Of a stretch of DNA of 64,000 nt, positions 48,791 through 57,041 are shown piece by piece. A program made the position numbers and the translations under genes. The notes under the pieces are model-generated. The model had not been told where the DNA came from, ran no database searches, and saw nothing but the letters and a program-made list of their open reading frames with translations. The stretch is from Hymenobacter gelipurpurascens (GTDB lineage Bacteria > Bacteroidota > Bacteroidia > Cytophagales > Hymenobacteraceae). Location: the NCBI RefSeq assembly GCF_900187375.1, contig NZ_FYEW01000003.1:310001-374000 (forward strand), written 5' to 3'. The first letter of the stretch is position 1, and every line of letters starts with the position of its first letter.

Positions 48791-49618
48791 CTATTCGTAC
48801 CGGAATGTTATAGGAAGAGTGTAGCGGACAGGCACAGCGTGTTTGTTCTGACGGCCAGGTTTCCAAGCAGGCATGGAGCTAATAACTCGCGAAGCTTCTT
48901 CATCGGTACCGTAGCCCAAGCCTTTCAAAATCTCCACATCCATGATGGTGCCGTCGGAATTGACTGTAAAGGCAACGAAGACTTTTCCTGAAACACCCTC
49001 GCGGAGTGCAGATGCCGGATAGCGTAAATGGCGCTGCAGATATTTAGCTAGAGCAGCTTGCCCTCCGATAAAGTCAGGCATCTCTTCCACATGAATAAAC
49101 GGTTTCGTAGTGGCGGGTACCGTGGTATGCGCAGCGGTATCATTGCCAGTACTAACATCGCCAACAGTTCCTACAGTAGGCCCATCAGAGGCAACGGGAC
49201 CTACAACAGAAGGGCCATCAGTAGCTTCCACTGGCTTAAGCGGTTCCACAGTAGGTTTCACCTGTTCATCAGGAACAACCCTTGTCGGGAGGGCAGTAGC
49301 AGGAGGCCGCACTACTACGGCTTGGCGTGCGGCTGGTGGAGGCAACGTTTCCTGCTTAGGAATAACGATATCAGTTAAGTGTACAACGGGTGGCGGAAGC
49401 TCAAAGATATATGCGGCCACAACTGTGCTAGGCCAGATGCGTTGTACCACTATAGGAATTGCAATAAGCAATGCCATGAGCGCAGTTGCCAAGGCAACGG
49501 CCGTATAAAGATTACGTCCATAAATGCGGCGTAATACATAAGCGCCATAAGCTTTGTTGCGGCCCTCGAAGACGATATCATCGAGAGAGAGGAGCGGGGT
49601 GTGCGTGGTCGTGGTCAT
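48791..49618 (-). CDS. TonB energy transducer, copy 2
   Basis: 275 residues. N-terminal block LDDIVFEGRNKAYGAYVLRR (the Bacteroidota TonB start), then one membrane helix (LYTAVALATALMALLIAIPI). A Pro/Val/Gly-rich periplasmic linker follows and the TonB C-terminal domain (about 190-275): VEEMPDFIGGQAALAKYLQR, HLRYPASALREGVSGKVFVA, ILKGLGYGTDEEASRVISSM and PVRYTLPITFRYE. It passes the proton force from ExbBD to outer-membrane receptors. It lies behind its paralog with a terminator between, so it has its own control region. Confidence 0.92.
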   Translation of the reverse strand: MTTTTHTPLLSLDDIVFEGRNKAYGAYVLRRIYGRNLYTAVALATALMALLIAIPIVVQRIWPSTVVAAYIFELPPPVVHLTDIVIPKQETLPPPAARQAVVVRPPATALPTRVVPDEQVKPTVEPLKPVEATDGPSVVGPVASDGPTVGTVGDVSTGNDTAAHTTVPATTKPFIHVEEMPDFIGGQAALAKYLQRHLRYPASALREGVSGKVFVAFTVNSDGTIMDVEILKGLGYGTDEEASRVISSMPAWKPGRQNKHAVPVRYTLPITFRYE

Positions 49619-49733
49619 GGGCTGTATAGAATAAAGGTGAACAATGGCCTATGCAATTCCCCAAGCCAATCTCACACTACTCCACTTCTGGCATCCTTAC
49701 TGGCTTTCTCTTAATCAACGTAAGGAATTAACC

Positions 49734-49757
49734 ATATAGTATGCGCGCCTACTATAT
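49734..49757. promoter_or_regulatory. 8-bp inverted repeat upstream of tonB copy 2, candidate operator
   Basis: ATATAGTA (49734-49741) and its inverse TACTATAT (49750-49757) with the spacer TGCGCGCC, in an AT-rich stretch between the two tonB genes and 116 bp before the ATG. No regulator is identified. Confidence 0.4.
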
Positions 49758-49777
49758 AGTGTCATATATTTTTTTAC

Positions 49778-49820
49778 AAAAAAATCCCTGAACCAAGCTA
49801 TTGCTCGATTCAGGGATTTA
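49778..49820 (-). terminator. Terminator behind tonB copy 1
   Basis: On the minus strand AAATCCCTGAA pairs with TTCAGGGATTT, followed by seven T residues (plus-strand A-run 49778-49784). It separates the exbB-exbD-exbD-tonB operon from the second tonB. Confidence 0.9.
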
Positions 49821-49848
49821 GAACTGTTGACCGAAGTCAACCAGTACA

Positions 49849-50682
49849 TTACTTGATAGCAAACGTCACAGGAACAGTAAAGTATACTGGTACTGCACGA
49901 CCATTTTGCTTACCTGGAGTGAATTTAGGTAGGTTCTTGATTACGCGAAGAGATTCTTCGTCGCAACCAGCCCCAATGCCTTTCTGCACTTCAGCATTCG
50001 TAACAGAGCCATCGGCACCTACTACGAATTTGATAAATACACGGCCTTCAACTTGGTTACGTAGTGCCATGGCCGGATACTTGATGTTCTTACCGATGTA
50101 AGCCAACAAAGCTTCCTGACCACCGGGGAATACCGGCATTTGCTCTACATACGTGTAAGGCTTGCTTTCAACCACCTCTTCAACAGCCTTGGTTCCTTCA
50201 CCAGGTTCTAGGCCAGCCAAGTCGGCAGGGTTGTCAGTATTGCCTTTCACAGTTACGTCAGCCACTGTTTTCTCCTTCAGCTCTTCCTGATCAGGAATTT
50301 CCTCTACTTTTTTCACTTCCTCATCCTTCTTTACGACGGGAGGTGTGAACTTAACAGTGGAAAGCTTTGGTGGCGGCGGCGGCGGCGCGTCTGGTGGCGG
50401 CGGCGGTGGGGGTGGGGGCTTTGTAGCATCCAGCGGAGGTGCTTCCATCAGCTCATTCACCTTCAGCATTGCATCATCCTTCACCACTTCTTCTTTCTTC
50501 AACATGCGCGCCAACAGGGGGAACGCAATCATGAGAGCAAAAAAAGCAACTGCGAGAAGCACTGCACGGGTCACGTGCTTACCATACACCCGCCGGATTA
50601 CGTAGGCTCCATAGGCCTTATTGCGCCCCTCGAAAACGATGTCGTCGAGGGAGGCTTTGGCCAACTGTGTGTTGTCCATCAT
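49849..50682 (-). CDS. TonB energy transducer, copy 1
   Basis: 277 residues from ATG 50682 (a second ATG is at 50679). Start LDDIVFEGRNKAYGAYVIRR is nearly identical to copy 2. One helix (AVLLAVAFFALMIAFPLLAR) follows, then a long proline block (two runs of 6-9 Pro at about 93-110) and a Lys/Glu-rich linker, then the TonB domain: VEQMPVFPGGQEALLAYIGK, VEGRVFIKFVVGADGSVTNA, GCDEESLRVIKNLPKFTPGK and VYFTVPVTFAIK. Its start overlaps the exbD stop by 4 bp (ATGATGA), so translation is coupled. Confidence 0.94.
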   Translation of the reverse strand: MMDNTQLAKASLDDIVFEGRNKAYGAYVIRRVYGKHVTRAVLLAVAFFALMIAFPLLARMLKKEEVVKDDAMLKVNELMEAPPLDATKPPPPPPPPPDAPPPPPPKLSTVKFTPPVVKKDEEVKKVEEIPDQEELKEKTVADVTVKGNTDNPADLAGLEPGEGTKAVEEVVESKPYTYVEQMPVFPGGQEALLAYIGKNIKYPAMALRNQVEGRVFIKFVVGADGSVTNAEVQKGIGAGCDEESLRVIKNLPKFTPGKQNGRAVPVYFTVPVTFAIK

Positions 50683-51203
50683 AACCCAGAAGTTTTAATC
50701 AGGTCCTGATCCGACTTCGAAATGTCTACTAACGCATATTTTTTCTGGTCAGTAATGTTCATTTCGTCGAGGATGTCGACCATGTTTTTGTAGTTCGACT
50801 TATCGTCTGGCTTAATTAGCACTACAGTGCCGGGGTTAGCACGACGACGGTCTAACAGCGTCTTACGAATGCCGTTGGCATCGTAGCTGCTCAACTTTAA
50901 CTCAGGCTTCGTGGTAGCATCCAAGAGGCCTTCGTAATAGTAGATTTTGTTGTTCTCGCCCAGCAAAACTGTAAAAGCGTCAGATGCCTTTAGTACTGTA
51001 GGATCATCTTCCTTCTTTTCCTTCACCGGCATCGTCACCTGCATGACGGTCGGTTTGCTGAACGTAGTGGTAAGCATGAAAAAGGTGAGGAGCAGGAAGG
51101 CCAAGTCCACCATCGGTGTCATGTCGATTTTGGTCGACATTTTCTTGGCCCGCTTCTTTCCGCCTTTTCCGCCACCGGAGGCTTGTTGTTGGATTTCTGC
51201 CAT
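50679..51203 (-). CDS. exbD: ExbD biopolymer transport protein, copy 2
   Basis: 174 residues. MSTKIDMTPMVDLAFLLLTFFM (the conserved ExbD helix with the essential Asp in 'DMTPMVDLAF') at about 22-43; the mature periplasmic part follows (VTMPVKEKKEDDPTVLKASD, FTVLLGENNKIYYYEGLLDA, VVLIKPDDKSNYKNMVDILD). ExbD forms the proton channel with ExbB and drives TonB. It lies 12 bp behind the other exbD. N-terminus basic (GGGKGGKKRAKK). The stop codon overlaps the tonB start. Confidence 0.95.
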   Translation of the reverse strand: MAEIQQQASGGGKGGKKRAKKMSTKIDMTPMVDLAFLLLTFFMLTTTFSKPTVMQVTMPVKEKKEDDPTVLKASDAFTVLLGENNKIYYYEGLLDATTKPELKLSSYDANGIRKTLLDRRRANPGTVVLIKPDDKSNYKNMVDILDEMNITDQKKYALVDISKSDQDLIKTSGL

Positions 51204-51215
51204 GTCTGTGCGGAG

Positions 51216-51842
51216 TTAGTTACCGGCCACCGGTTTGGTTTCGAGGTCGGTAATTAGGTTGAACCGGTTAATGTTCTTTTCCTGCATCAGTTTGATGACT
51301 TTCTTCACCGTCGGTACGTCTGCTTGGCCATCGCCTTTTATGGCGATGTAAGCGGGCTTACTGAACTGCTTACGGCTGAGCGACTGTGCAGTCACCACCC
51401 ATTCGATAAGTTGGTTATTAAGCGAATCGGAAGGTATGCCTTCCTGCTTATAAGCCTTACGCTGTTCGCTGTCCAGATTAAGGAGAGCAGGCAGCTTTTC
51501 GATGGGGGTTCCGAAGCTAGTAGCAACGCCTCGGAAGGCTTGAACCTGAGCGGCAGTGAAACTCACTCCGTATTTGGCTCCAACCTGCTTAAGCAAATCA
51601 GCCTTGATTTCCTCATCATCCATTCCGAAGAATACGCGCTTGTCTTTGTCTACCGCAATCGTGATTACGTGAGACTCCGGCAGGCGAATTTCTGAGGTGG
51701 AGGAGGGGGTATCGACCACTACTGCCTCTTCCGGGGCAAACTTAGTGGTGAGCATGAAGAAGGTCACCAGCAGAAAGGCCAAGTCTACCATCGGAGTCAT
51801 ATCCAACGATGGTGAGGTTCTATGAGGCTTTACTTTGGGCAT
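51216..51842 (-). CDS. exbD: ExbD biopolymer transport protein, copy 1
   Basis: 208 residues. SPSLDMTPMVDLAFLLVTFFM near the start is the ExbD helix with its Asp. A longer periplasmic domain follows (RLPESHVITIAVDKDKRVFF, YIAIKGDGQADVPTVKKVIK, NRFNLITDLETKPVAGN). Two different ExbD proteins in tandem suggests a heteromeric stator or two pairing options with the two TonB proteins; I cannot tell which. 70 bp behind exbB and 12 bp ahead of copy 2, so one operon. Confidence 0.94.
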   Translation of the reverse strand: MPKVKPHRTSPSLDMTPMVDLAFLLVTFFMLTTKFAPEEAVVVDTPSSTSEIRLPESHVITIAVDKDKRVFFGMDDEEIKADLLKQVGAKYGVSFTAAQVQAFRGVATSFGTPIEKLPALLNLDSEQRKAYKQEGIPSDSLNNQLIEWVVTAQSLSRKQFSKPAYIAIKGDGQADVPTVKKVIKLMQEKNINRFNLITDLETKPVAGN

Positions 51843-51912
51843 TGCTGGTGTAATTAGGTGGCTTAATTCAGAAACGAACGAACCTGTGTATTAGTGCAAT
51901 AGCGCACTAAAA

Positions 51913-52800
51913 TTACACCGTGGTGTTGTGGTGTTCTGTTGCGCCGTGCTGAGCCGAGAAGGTCTGGATGATGCTGAAGCCAGCCTCGTCGATGCTGTAG
52001 GTCAACTCGTCAATTTTGCTGGTGAAGTAGTTATAAGCTACGATAGCCAGAGCTGACGTGCTGATACCCAAAGCCGTGTTGATCAGTGCTTCCGAGATAC
52101 CGTTAGCCAGACCTACTGCGTCAGGAGCACCACCTTGTGCCAGAGCCGAGAAAGCCTTGATCATACCGAGTACCGTACCAATCAGACCTACCAGCGTAGC
52201 GATTGAAGCCAGGGTAGAGATGATAACTAGGTTTTTCTCCAGCATAGGCAATTCCAGAGCCGTAGACTCTTCAATTTCCTTCTGGATAGCCAATACTTTC
52301 TGGTCTTTCTCCATGTGACGCTCACGAGCCATCTCCTGGTATTTCACCAGACCAGCTTTCACTACGTTAGCAACTGAACCTTTCTGCTGATCGCAGGTTG
52401 CAATAGCACCCGTGATGTCGTTTACGTTCAGTTTCTGACGGATGGTGCGTACGAACGACTCGATGCTCTTGCTGCCTTTTGCACGGCCCAGAGTCAGAGC
52501 GCGCTCAATAGAGAAGATGATTACGCACAGGAACATGGTGATCAGTACGGGTACTACTGGGCCGCCTTTGTACACTACACCAAAGTAGTCGCCTGGAAGG
52601 GGGTTGTTATCATGATTACCACCTTGGAAGTGGCTACCGTCGCCGAGGACGAAGATGAAAACGATTACGCTTACAATAAAGGCCAAAATGATGGCGAATA
52701 CGGCAAATAGGGACGAACTACCACCCTTAGCTTCGCCTTGCGGCGCAGCAGCAGTGGCGGGCCGAGCCGCGGGCTTGTTTATGGCATTCTTTTGTTCCAT
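51913..52800 (-). CDS. exbB: ExbB/TolQ/MotA-family proton channel protein
   Basis: 295 residues. The N-terminus is Ala/Pro-rich and disordered, then a helix (FAVFAIILAFIVSVIVFIFV), a second (PVVPVLITMFLCVIIFSIER) and the conserved pair LVIISTLASIATLVGLIGTV and LINTALGISTSALAIVAYNY, which match the MotA/TolQ/ExbB domain. The polar stretch between helices 2 and 3 (GRAKGSKSIESFVRTIRQKL) is cytosolic. It forms the pentameric channel with ExbD. First gene of the exbB-exbD-exbD-tonB operon, with a full promoter 183 bp upstream and a hairpin in the leader. Confidence 0.95.
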   Translation of the reverse strand: MEQKNAINKPAARPATAAAPQGEAKGGSSSLFAVFAIILAFIVSVIVFIFVLGDGSHFQGGNHDNNPLPGDYFGVVYKGGPVVPVLITMFLCVIIFSIERALTLGRAKGSKSIESFVRTIRQKLNVNDITGAIATCDQQKGSVANVVKAGLVKYQEMARERHMEKDQKVLAIQKEIEESTALELPMLEKNLVIISTLASIATLVGLIGTVLGMIKAFSALAQGGAPDAVGLANGISEALINTALGISTSALAIVAYNYFTSKIDELTYSIDEAGFSIIQTFSAQHGATEHHNTTV

Positions 52801-52889
52801 TGTTCCGGAGAATTAGTGGGTTGTTGGTGAAAGGTTGAAGTTGACAGTAAAAAGTGAACAATTAGGCTGACTAGGCTATAGACAGAGAA

Positions 52890-52955
52890 GCCCCGCTCAC
52901 CCGCATGGTTGGCCTAAGATAGGCCACAAATCATGGGTCTGCTCGTGTGCGGGGC
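52890..52955. promoter_or_regulatory. Structured leader / hairpin between mazG and exbB
   Basis: The outer stem GCCCCGC (52890-52896) pairs with GCGGGGC (52949-52955), and an inner perfect stem TGGCCTA / TAGGCCA (52910-52916, 52920-52926) has loop AGA. Downstream on the minus strand there is no T-run. The promoter at 52983-53014 lies upstream, so the hairpin would be in the exbB leader. It could be an attenuator, an RNA-stability stem or a mazG 3' end. Confidence 0.5.
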
Positions 52956-52982
52956 CTGTTCCAAAAATAGGTCTAGCCTTGG

Positions 52983-53014
52983 CAAACCTAAGTAAAAACA
53001 TGTGTGCCGCCAAA
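52983..53014 (-). promoter_or_regulatory. Full Bacteroidota promoter of the exbB operon
   Basis: The minus strand has -33 TTTG (53014-53011) and -7 TAGGTTTG (52990-52983) with 20 nt between, the canonical spacing. Predicted leader about 175 nt. Confidence 0.72.
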
Positions 53015-53063
53015 TGAATAATGGCTTTAAACGCTTTAAAACCATTTATGACCCGAAAAAAGG

Positions 53064-53903
53064 CTATTTCGGCTGCGTGTTGTTAGTGGAAGAAATCGAG
53101 AGTCTTTTAGCTTCTTCCCAATAACGGTCCATCTGTTTTAAGGTTAAGTCTTTCAGACTGTGGCCTTCACGTGCGGCTTCTGTTTCAAGATACTGAAAGC
53201 GTTGAATAAACTTCCGATTAGTACGCTCCAACGCTTCTTCGGGGTCAATGCCCGCGTGTCGGGCAAAATTGATAAGCGAGAATAAAAGGTCGCCAAACTC
53301 AGCAGCAGCCCGTTCTTGGTTGATGTCGGCGGGTTCTGCCTGAACGAATTCGGCCGAAAACTCCTCTAGCTCTTCTTGTACTTTCTCCCACACTTGCTCA
53401 GGCTTATCCCAGTCAAAACCTGCACCGCGGGCCTTTTCCTGGATCCGCATTGCCTTCACAAGCGCAGGTAACGAAACGGGTACGCCGCCTAGCACAGATG
53501 TGTTGCCTTTTTCTTGCAGCTTAAGCTGCTCCCAGTTACGCTTAACTTCTTCTTCGGTTTCCGCTTGCACGTCGCCATAGATATGGGGATGACGGAAAAT
53601 AAGCTTCTCACACTGGGCGTTCAAAACATCGGCAATGTCGAATGCGCCTTGTTCGTGGGCTATTTTGGCATAGAAAGTCAGATGAAGCATTACATCACCT
53701 AGCTCCTTTTTAATATCCTGCAGGTCGTCGCGCAGAATAGCGTCGCTGAGTTCATACGTTTCCTCAATTGTGAGATGGCGGAGGCTTTGCAACGTCTGCT
53801 TACGGTCCCAGGGGCATTCTGCCCGAAGGCGGTCTAAAACATCCAGCAAGCGACTAAATGCAGCTAGCTGAGCTGCACGGAGGTCAGGCGAAGTATATTC
53901 CAT
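53064..53903 (-). CDS. mazG: MazG nucleoside triphosphate pyrophosphohydrolase
   Basis: 279 residues from ATG 53903 (MEYTSPDLRAAQLAA). MazG hydrolyses NTPs to NMP and pyrophosphate, clearing faulty nucleotides and lowering ppGpp pools. Two MazG domains: LRAECPWDRKQTLQSLRHLT with EETYELSDAIL and KKELGDVMLHLTFYAKIAHE (the EExxE..D metal motif), then RIQEKARGAGFDWDKPEQVW, QEELEEFSAEF and AAAEFGDLLFSLINFARHAG. Length is normal. TATATTTG lies 5 nt before the ATG, so the transcript may be leaderless. Confidence 0.96.
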   Translation of the reverse strand: MEYTSPDLRAAQLAAFSRLLDVLDRLRAECPWDRKQTLQSLRHLTIEETYELSDAILRDDLQDIKKELGDVMLHLTFYAKIAHEQGAFDIADVLNAQCEKLIFRHPHIYGDVQAETEEEVKRNWEQLKLQEKGNTSVLGGVPVSLPALVKAMRIQEKARGAGFDWDKPEQVWEKVQEELEEFSAEFVQAEPADINQERAAAEFGDLLFSLINFARHAGIDPEEALERTNRKFIQRFQYLETEAAREGHSLKDLTLKQMDRYWEEAKRLSISSTNNTQPK

Positions 53904-53908
53904 TAAGT

Positions 53909-53916
53909 CAAATATA
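53909..53916 (-). promoter_or_regulatory. -7 element TATATTTG directly before mazG
   Basis: The minus strand reads TATATTTG (plus-strand CAAATATA) ending 5 nt before ATG 53903, too close for a normal leader with a ribosome-binding site. Confidence 0.55.
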
Positions 53917-54036
53917 CGATTTATGGTACGTACACCGATTTGCGTAGGCCAGTCGGTAGGCAATTGGTAAAAACAACTTTTAAGTTCTTCAGCTTAGCCC
54001 ACTGCATCTTTCGTAGGGAAAGCAGGGGGCTTTGCC

Positions 54037-54044
54037 TACTTTTG
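54037..54044 (+). promoter_or_regulatory. -7 element TACTTTTG before glmM
   Basis: TACTTTTG with 25 nt to the GTG start at 54070. No clear -33 box. Confidence 0.5.
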
Positions 54045-54069
54045 CAGACTCTTAAAACCGACTAGAACT

Positions 54070-55458
54070 GTGGCATTAATAAAATCAATTTCAGGCATCA
54101 GAGGGACTATTGGAGGTGCTGTTGGCGAAGGCCTGACCCCAATTGATGTGGTAAAATATGCTGCGGCTTTCGGGACGTGGGTCCTCAACAAGACGCAAAA
54201 CAATACCATCGTAATTGGCCGTGATGCACGTTTGTCGGGCGATATGGTGAGCCGGTTGGTGGCTGCTACCCTTCAGGGCTTAGGCATTCATGTAATTGAC
54301 CTAGGTCTCAGCACTACGCCGACTGTGGAAATGGCTGTGCCTGCCAAACAAGCAGGTGGAGGCATAATTCTCACGGCTTCTCATAACCCGAAGCAATGGA
54401 ATGCCTTGAAACTCCTAAATGATAAGGGCGAGTTTATTTCTGACGAAGATGGCAAAACGGTGCTGGCTCTTGGCGACTCAGAAGCCTTCGATTTTGCTCC
54501 GGTAACCAAGCTAGGCCAGTATTCAGTAGATGATACGTTTCTGCAGCAGCATATAGACGCCATCTTGCAGCTACCGTTGGTTGATAAAGAAGCCATTAAA
54601 GCCCGCAATTTCCGGGTGGTGGTGGATGCCGTGAACTCCACAGGTGGTTTTGCCGTGCCCATGCTGCTAGAAGCGCTTGGAGTCGAGACCATTGAGAAGC
54701 TGTACTGTGAGCCAACTGGCGACTTTGCGCACAACCCGGAGCCGTTGCCTGAGAACCTGCGTGATATCGCTCGGATTTTGGAGAAAGGCAGCTTCGACCT
54801 GGGCATTGTGGTAGACCCTGATGTTGACCGCTTAGCCCTAGTGAACGAGGATGGTACCATGTTCGGTGAGGAGTACACACTAGTGGCCGTATCCGACTAT
54901 GTGCTCCAGCAGAATGGCGGTGGCAACACGGTCAGCAACCTGAGCAGCACCCGTGCCTTGCGCGATGTAACGGAGAAGCACGGTGGTAGCTACGCTGCTG
55001 CGGCTGTAGGCGAGGTGAACGTGGTAAACAAGATGAAGGAAACCAATGCTGTGATTGGAGGCGAAGGCAATGGGGGCATCATTTATCCCGAGCTGCACTA
55101 CGGCCGCGATTCGTTGGTAGGTATTGCGTTGTTCTTGAGTCATCTGGCCAAGACTGGCCTGACCATGACGCGCTTGCGGGCTTCGTACCCGAACTACTTT
55201 ATCTCCAAAAACAAGATTGAGCTGACCCCCGAAATCAATACCGATGAGGTGTTGGTGCAGATGCAGCAACGCTATGCCAAGCAGCCCGTCAACACGATAG
55301 ATGGGGTGAAGATTGAGTTTGATAAAGAGTGGGTGCACCTGCGGAAATCAAACACGGAGCCTATTATCCGCATTTATGCAGAGTCGGACTCCAATGCCAC
55401 GGCAGACCATCTGGCCAAAAAAATCATCGAAGACATAAAGGAGATTATCAACCACTAA
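54070..55458 (+). CDS. glmM: Phosphoglucosamine mutase
   Basis: 462 residues from a GTG start. Converts glucosamine-6-phosphate to glucosamine-1-phosphate for UDP-GlcNAc and peptidoglycan. SGIRGTIGGAVGEGLTPIDV start, IVIGRDARLSGDMVSRLV, then ILTASHNPKQWNALKLLND with the phosphoserine at about 103, DPDVDRLALVNEDGTMFGEE with the metal-binding DxDxDR, GGEGNGGIIYPELHYGRDSL for the sugar, and LRKSNTEPIIRIYAESDS for the phosphate. The glucosamine rather than glucose type is supported by the GEGNGG segment. Its partner glmU is not in the window. Confidence 0.93.
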   Translation: MALIKSISGIRGTIGGAVGEGLTPIDVVKYAAAFGTWVLNKTQNNTIVIGRDARLSGDMVSRLVAATLQGLGIHVIDLGLSTTPTVEMAVPAKQAGGGIILTASHNPKQWNALKLLNDKGEFISDEDGKTVLALGDSEAFDFAPVTKLGQYSVDDTFLQQHIDAILQLPLVDKEAIKARNFRVVVDAVNSTGGFAVPMLLEALGVETIEKLYCEPTGDFAHNPEPLPENLRDIARILEKGSFDLGIVVDPDVDRLALVNEDGTMFGEEYTLVAVSDYVLQQNGGGNTVSNLSSTRALRDVTEKHGGSYAAAAVGEVNVVNKMKETNAVIGGEGNGGIIYPELHYGRDSLVGIALFLSHLAKTGLTMTRLRASYPNYFISKNKIELTPEINTDEVLVQMQQRYAKQPVNTIDGVKIEFDKEWVHLRKSNTEPIIRIYAESDSNATADHLAKKIIEDIKEIINH

Positions 55459-55632
55459 AACGGACGTGGAGTAACTCCGGAGTGGGTGAGTTGGAGGTTC
55501 GGTCTGGGCAGTTTATGCCAGTCGGGTCTTCAGCCCACCCATTCCTGTTTAATGATTGCCTCGCACCCCGTTGGAATCCTTTATTTTTGTGAAGTTTTCT
55601 GTCGATTCCTTTCCGCTTTAGCTGCCCTGCTC

Positions 55633-56784
55633 ATGACCGTGTATTTTGATAATGCTGCCACTACACCTCTCGATCCGGAAGTATTAGAGGCTATGCTGCC
55701 GTTCATGCGCGACCATTTCGGTAATCCAAGCAGCATTCATGGCCACGGGCGGCAGGTACGGGCGGCCATCGAAAACGCACGCAAAAGCATTGCACATTTG
55801 ATTAATGCGGCCCCGGCTGAAATTGTGTTTACCTCCTGCGGAACGGAAGCCGACAACTACGCGGCTTTCGGAAGCATCCGGACGCTAGGCCTACGGCACG
55901 CCATCACCTCGAAGCTGGAGCATCATGCGGTGCTGCATACGCTGCAGGCCCTGGAAAAAGCCGGCGACATACAACTCAGCTACCTGCGGCACGATGCCCG
56001 CGGCCAACTTGACCTAGGCCACCTAGATGAGCTGTTGGCCACCCACCCAGGCAGAACGTTTGTCAGCCTGATGCATGCCAACAATGAAATTGGCAACCTC
56101 AACGATATTGAAGCCATCGGGGAGATTTGTCAGCGCCACGAAGCCGTGTTCCATACGGATACGGTGCAGACGATGGGCCATTATAAGCACGATGTGCAGA
56201 AGTTGAAGGTCGATTTTCTGGTGGGCTCGGCACACAAGTTCCATGGGCCGAAGGGCATCGGGTTTTTGTACCGCCGCTCCGGGGTGTTGGTAGATTCCCT
56301 TATTCATGGCGGCTCGCAGGAGCGGAACCAGCGGGCCGGCACAGAAAACGTGTATGGTATCGTCGGACTATCGAAAGCCCTGGAAATCGCCTGTCGGGAT
56401 ATGGCTGAGCATCAACAGCATATTCAGGGACTGAAAGACCGCTTCATCCATAAATTACGGGCCGAGATTGAAGGAGTAGAATTCAATGGTCTTTCTGCTG
56501 AAGCAGAGCATAGCCTCTACACCGTGCTGAATGTAAGCCTGCCGCCTTCCGAGATGAACGAGATGCTGCTTTTTAATCTGGATATCAACCGCGTATCCGT
56601 TTCGGGCGGTTCTGCCTGTACCAGTGGCGCCAATGCAGGCTCGCATGTACTAAGCGCGCTAAACTGCGACCCCAACCGGGGCGCCATCCGCTTCTCAATG
56701 AGCAAGTATAATACGGCCGAAGAAGTAGATTATGCGGTAGAGCAACTAGCAAAGATGTACCGGAAAGAGCCGTTGAAAATTTGA
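55633..56784 (+). CDS. Cysteine desulfurase (IscS/NifS family)
   Basis: 383 residues from ATG 55633 (MTVYFDNAATTPLDPEV); the frame is open 147 bp further up, but that stretch reads as unconserved sequence behind glmM. Takes sulfur from cysteine for Fe-S clusters and thio-tRNA. FDNAATTPLDPEVLEAM, NPSSIHGHGRQVR, EIVFTSCGTEADNYAAFG, the PLP lysine (about 202) in LVGSAHKFHGPKGIGFLYRR, GGSQERNQRAGTENVYGIVG, and the sulfur-carrying Cys329 in SGGSACTSGANAGSHVL. No iscU follows. Ends in a bidirectional terminator. Confidence 0.94.
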   Translation: MTVYFDNAATTPLDPEVLEAMLPFMRDHFGNPSSIHGHGRQVRAAIENARKSIAHLINAAPAEIVFTSCGTEADNYAAFGSIRTLGLRHAITSKLEHHAVLHTLQALEKAGDIQLSYLRHDARGQLDLGHLDELLATHPGRTFVSLMHANNEIGNLNDIEAIGEICQRHEAVFHTDTVQTMGHYKHDVQKLKVDFLVGSAHKFHGPKGIGFLYRRSGVLVDSLIHGGSQERNQRAGTENVYGIVGLSKALEIACRDMAEHQQHIQGLKDRFIHKLRAEIEGVEFNGLSAEAEHSLYTVLNVSLPPSEMNEMLLFNLDINRVSVSGGSACTSGANAGSHVLSALNCDPNRGAIRFSMSKYNTAEEVDYAVEQLAKMYRKEPLKI

Positions 56785-56809
56785 GTGTCAGCGTAGAACT
56801 ATTACGCAC

Positions 56810-56847
56810 ACAAAAGGCCCGCTACCAGATGTTAGCGGGCCTTTTGT
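56810..56847. terminator. Bidirectional rho-independent terminator
   Basis: ACAAAAGGCCCGCTA pairs fully with TAGCGGGCCTTTTGT around CCAGATGT. Confidence 0.9.
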
Positions 56848-57041
56848 CTATACTGCAGGCTGCGTAGCCACCTGAACTTCTTTCATAAGACTGGCCTACA
56901 GCAGTTCAATAGGTTGCCATTTCAGACGGTGGTAACCGGACTCCGCTGAATTTACGCTGTTGCCAATATTGGCGTAGCTTGTCGGCCGTATCGGATTGCC
57001 GCCTGCATCCGTATGATGGTCTACACCCTGTTCCGCATACT

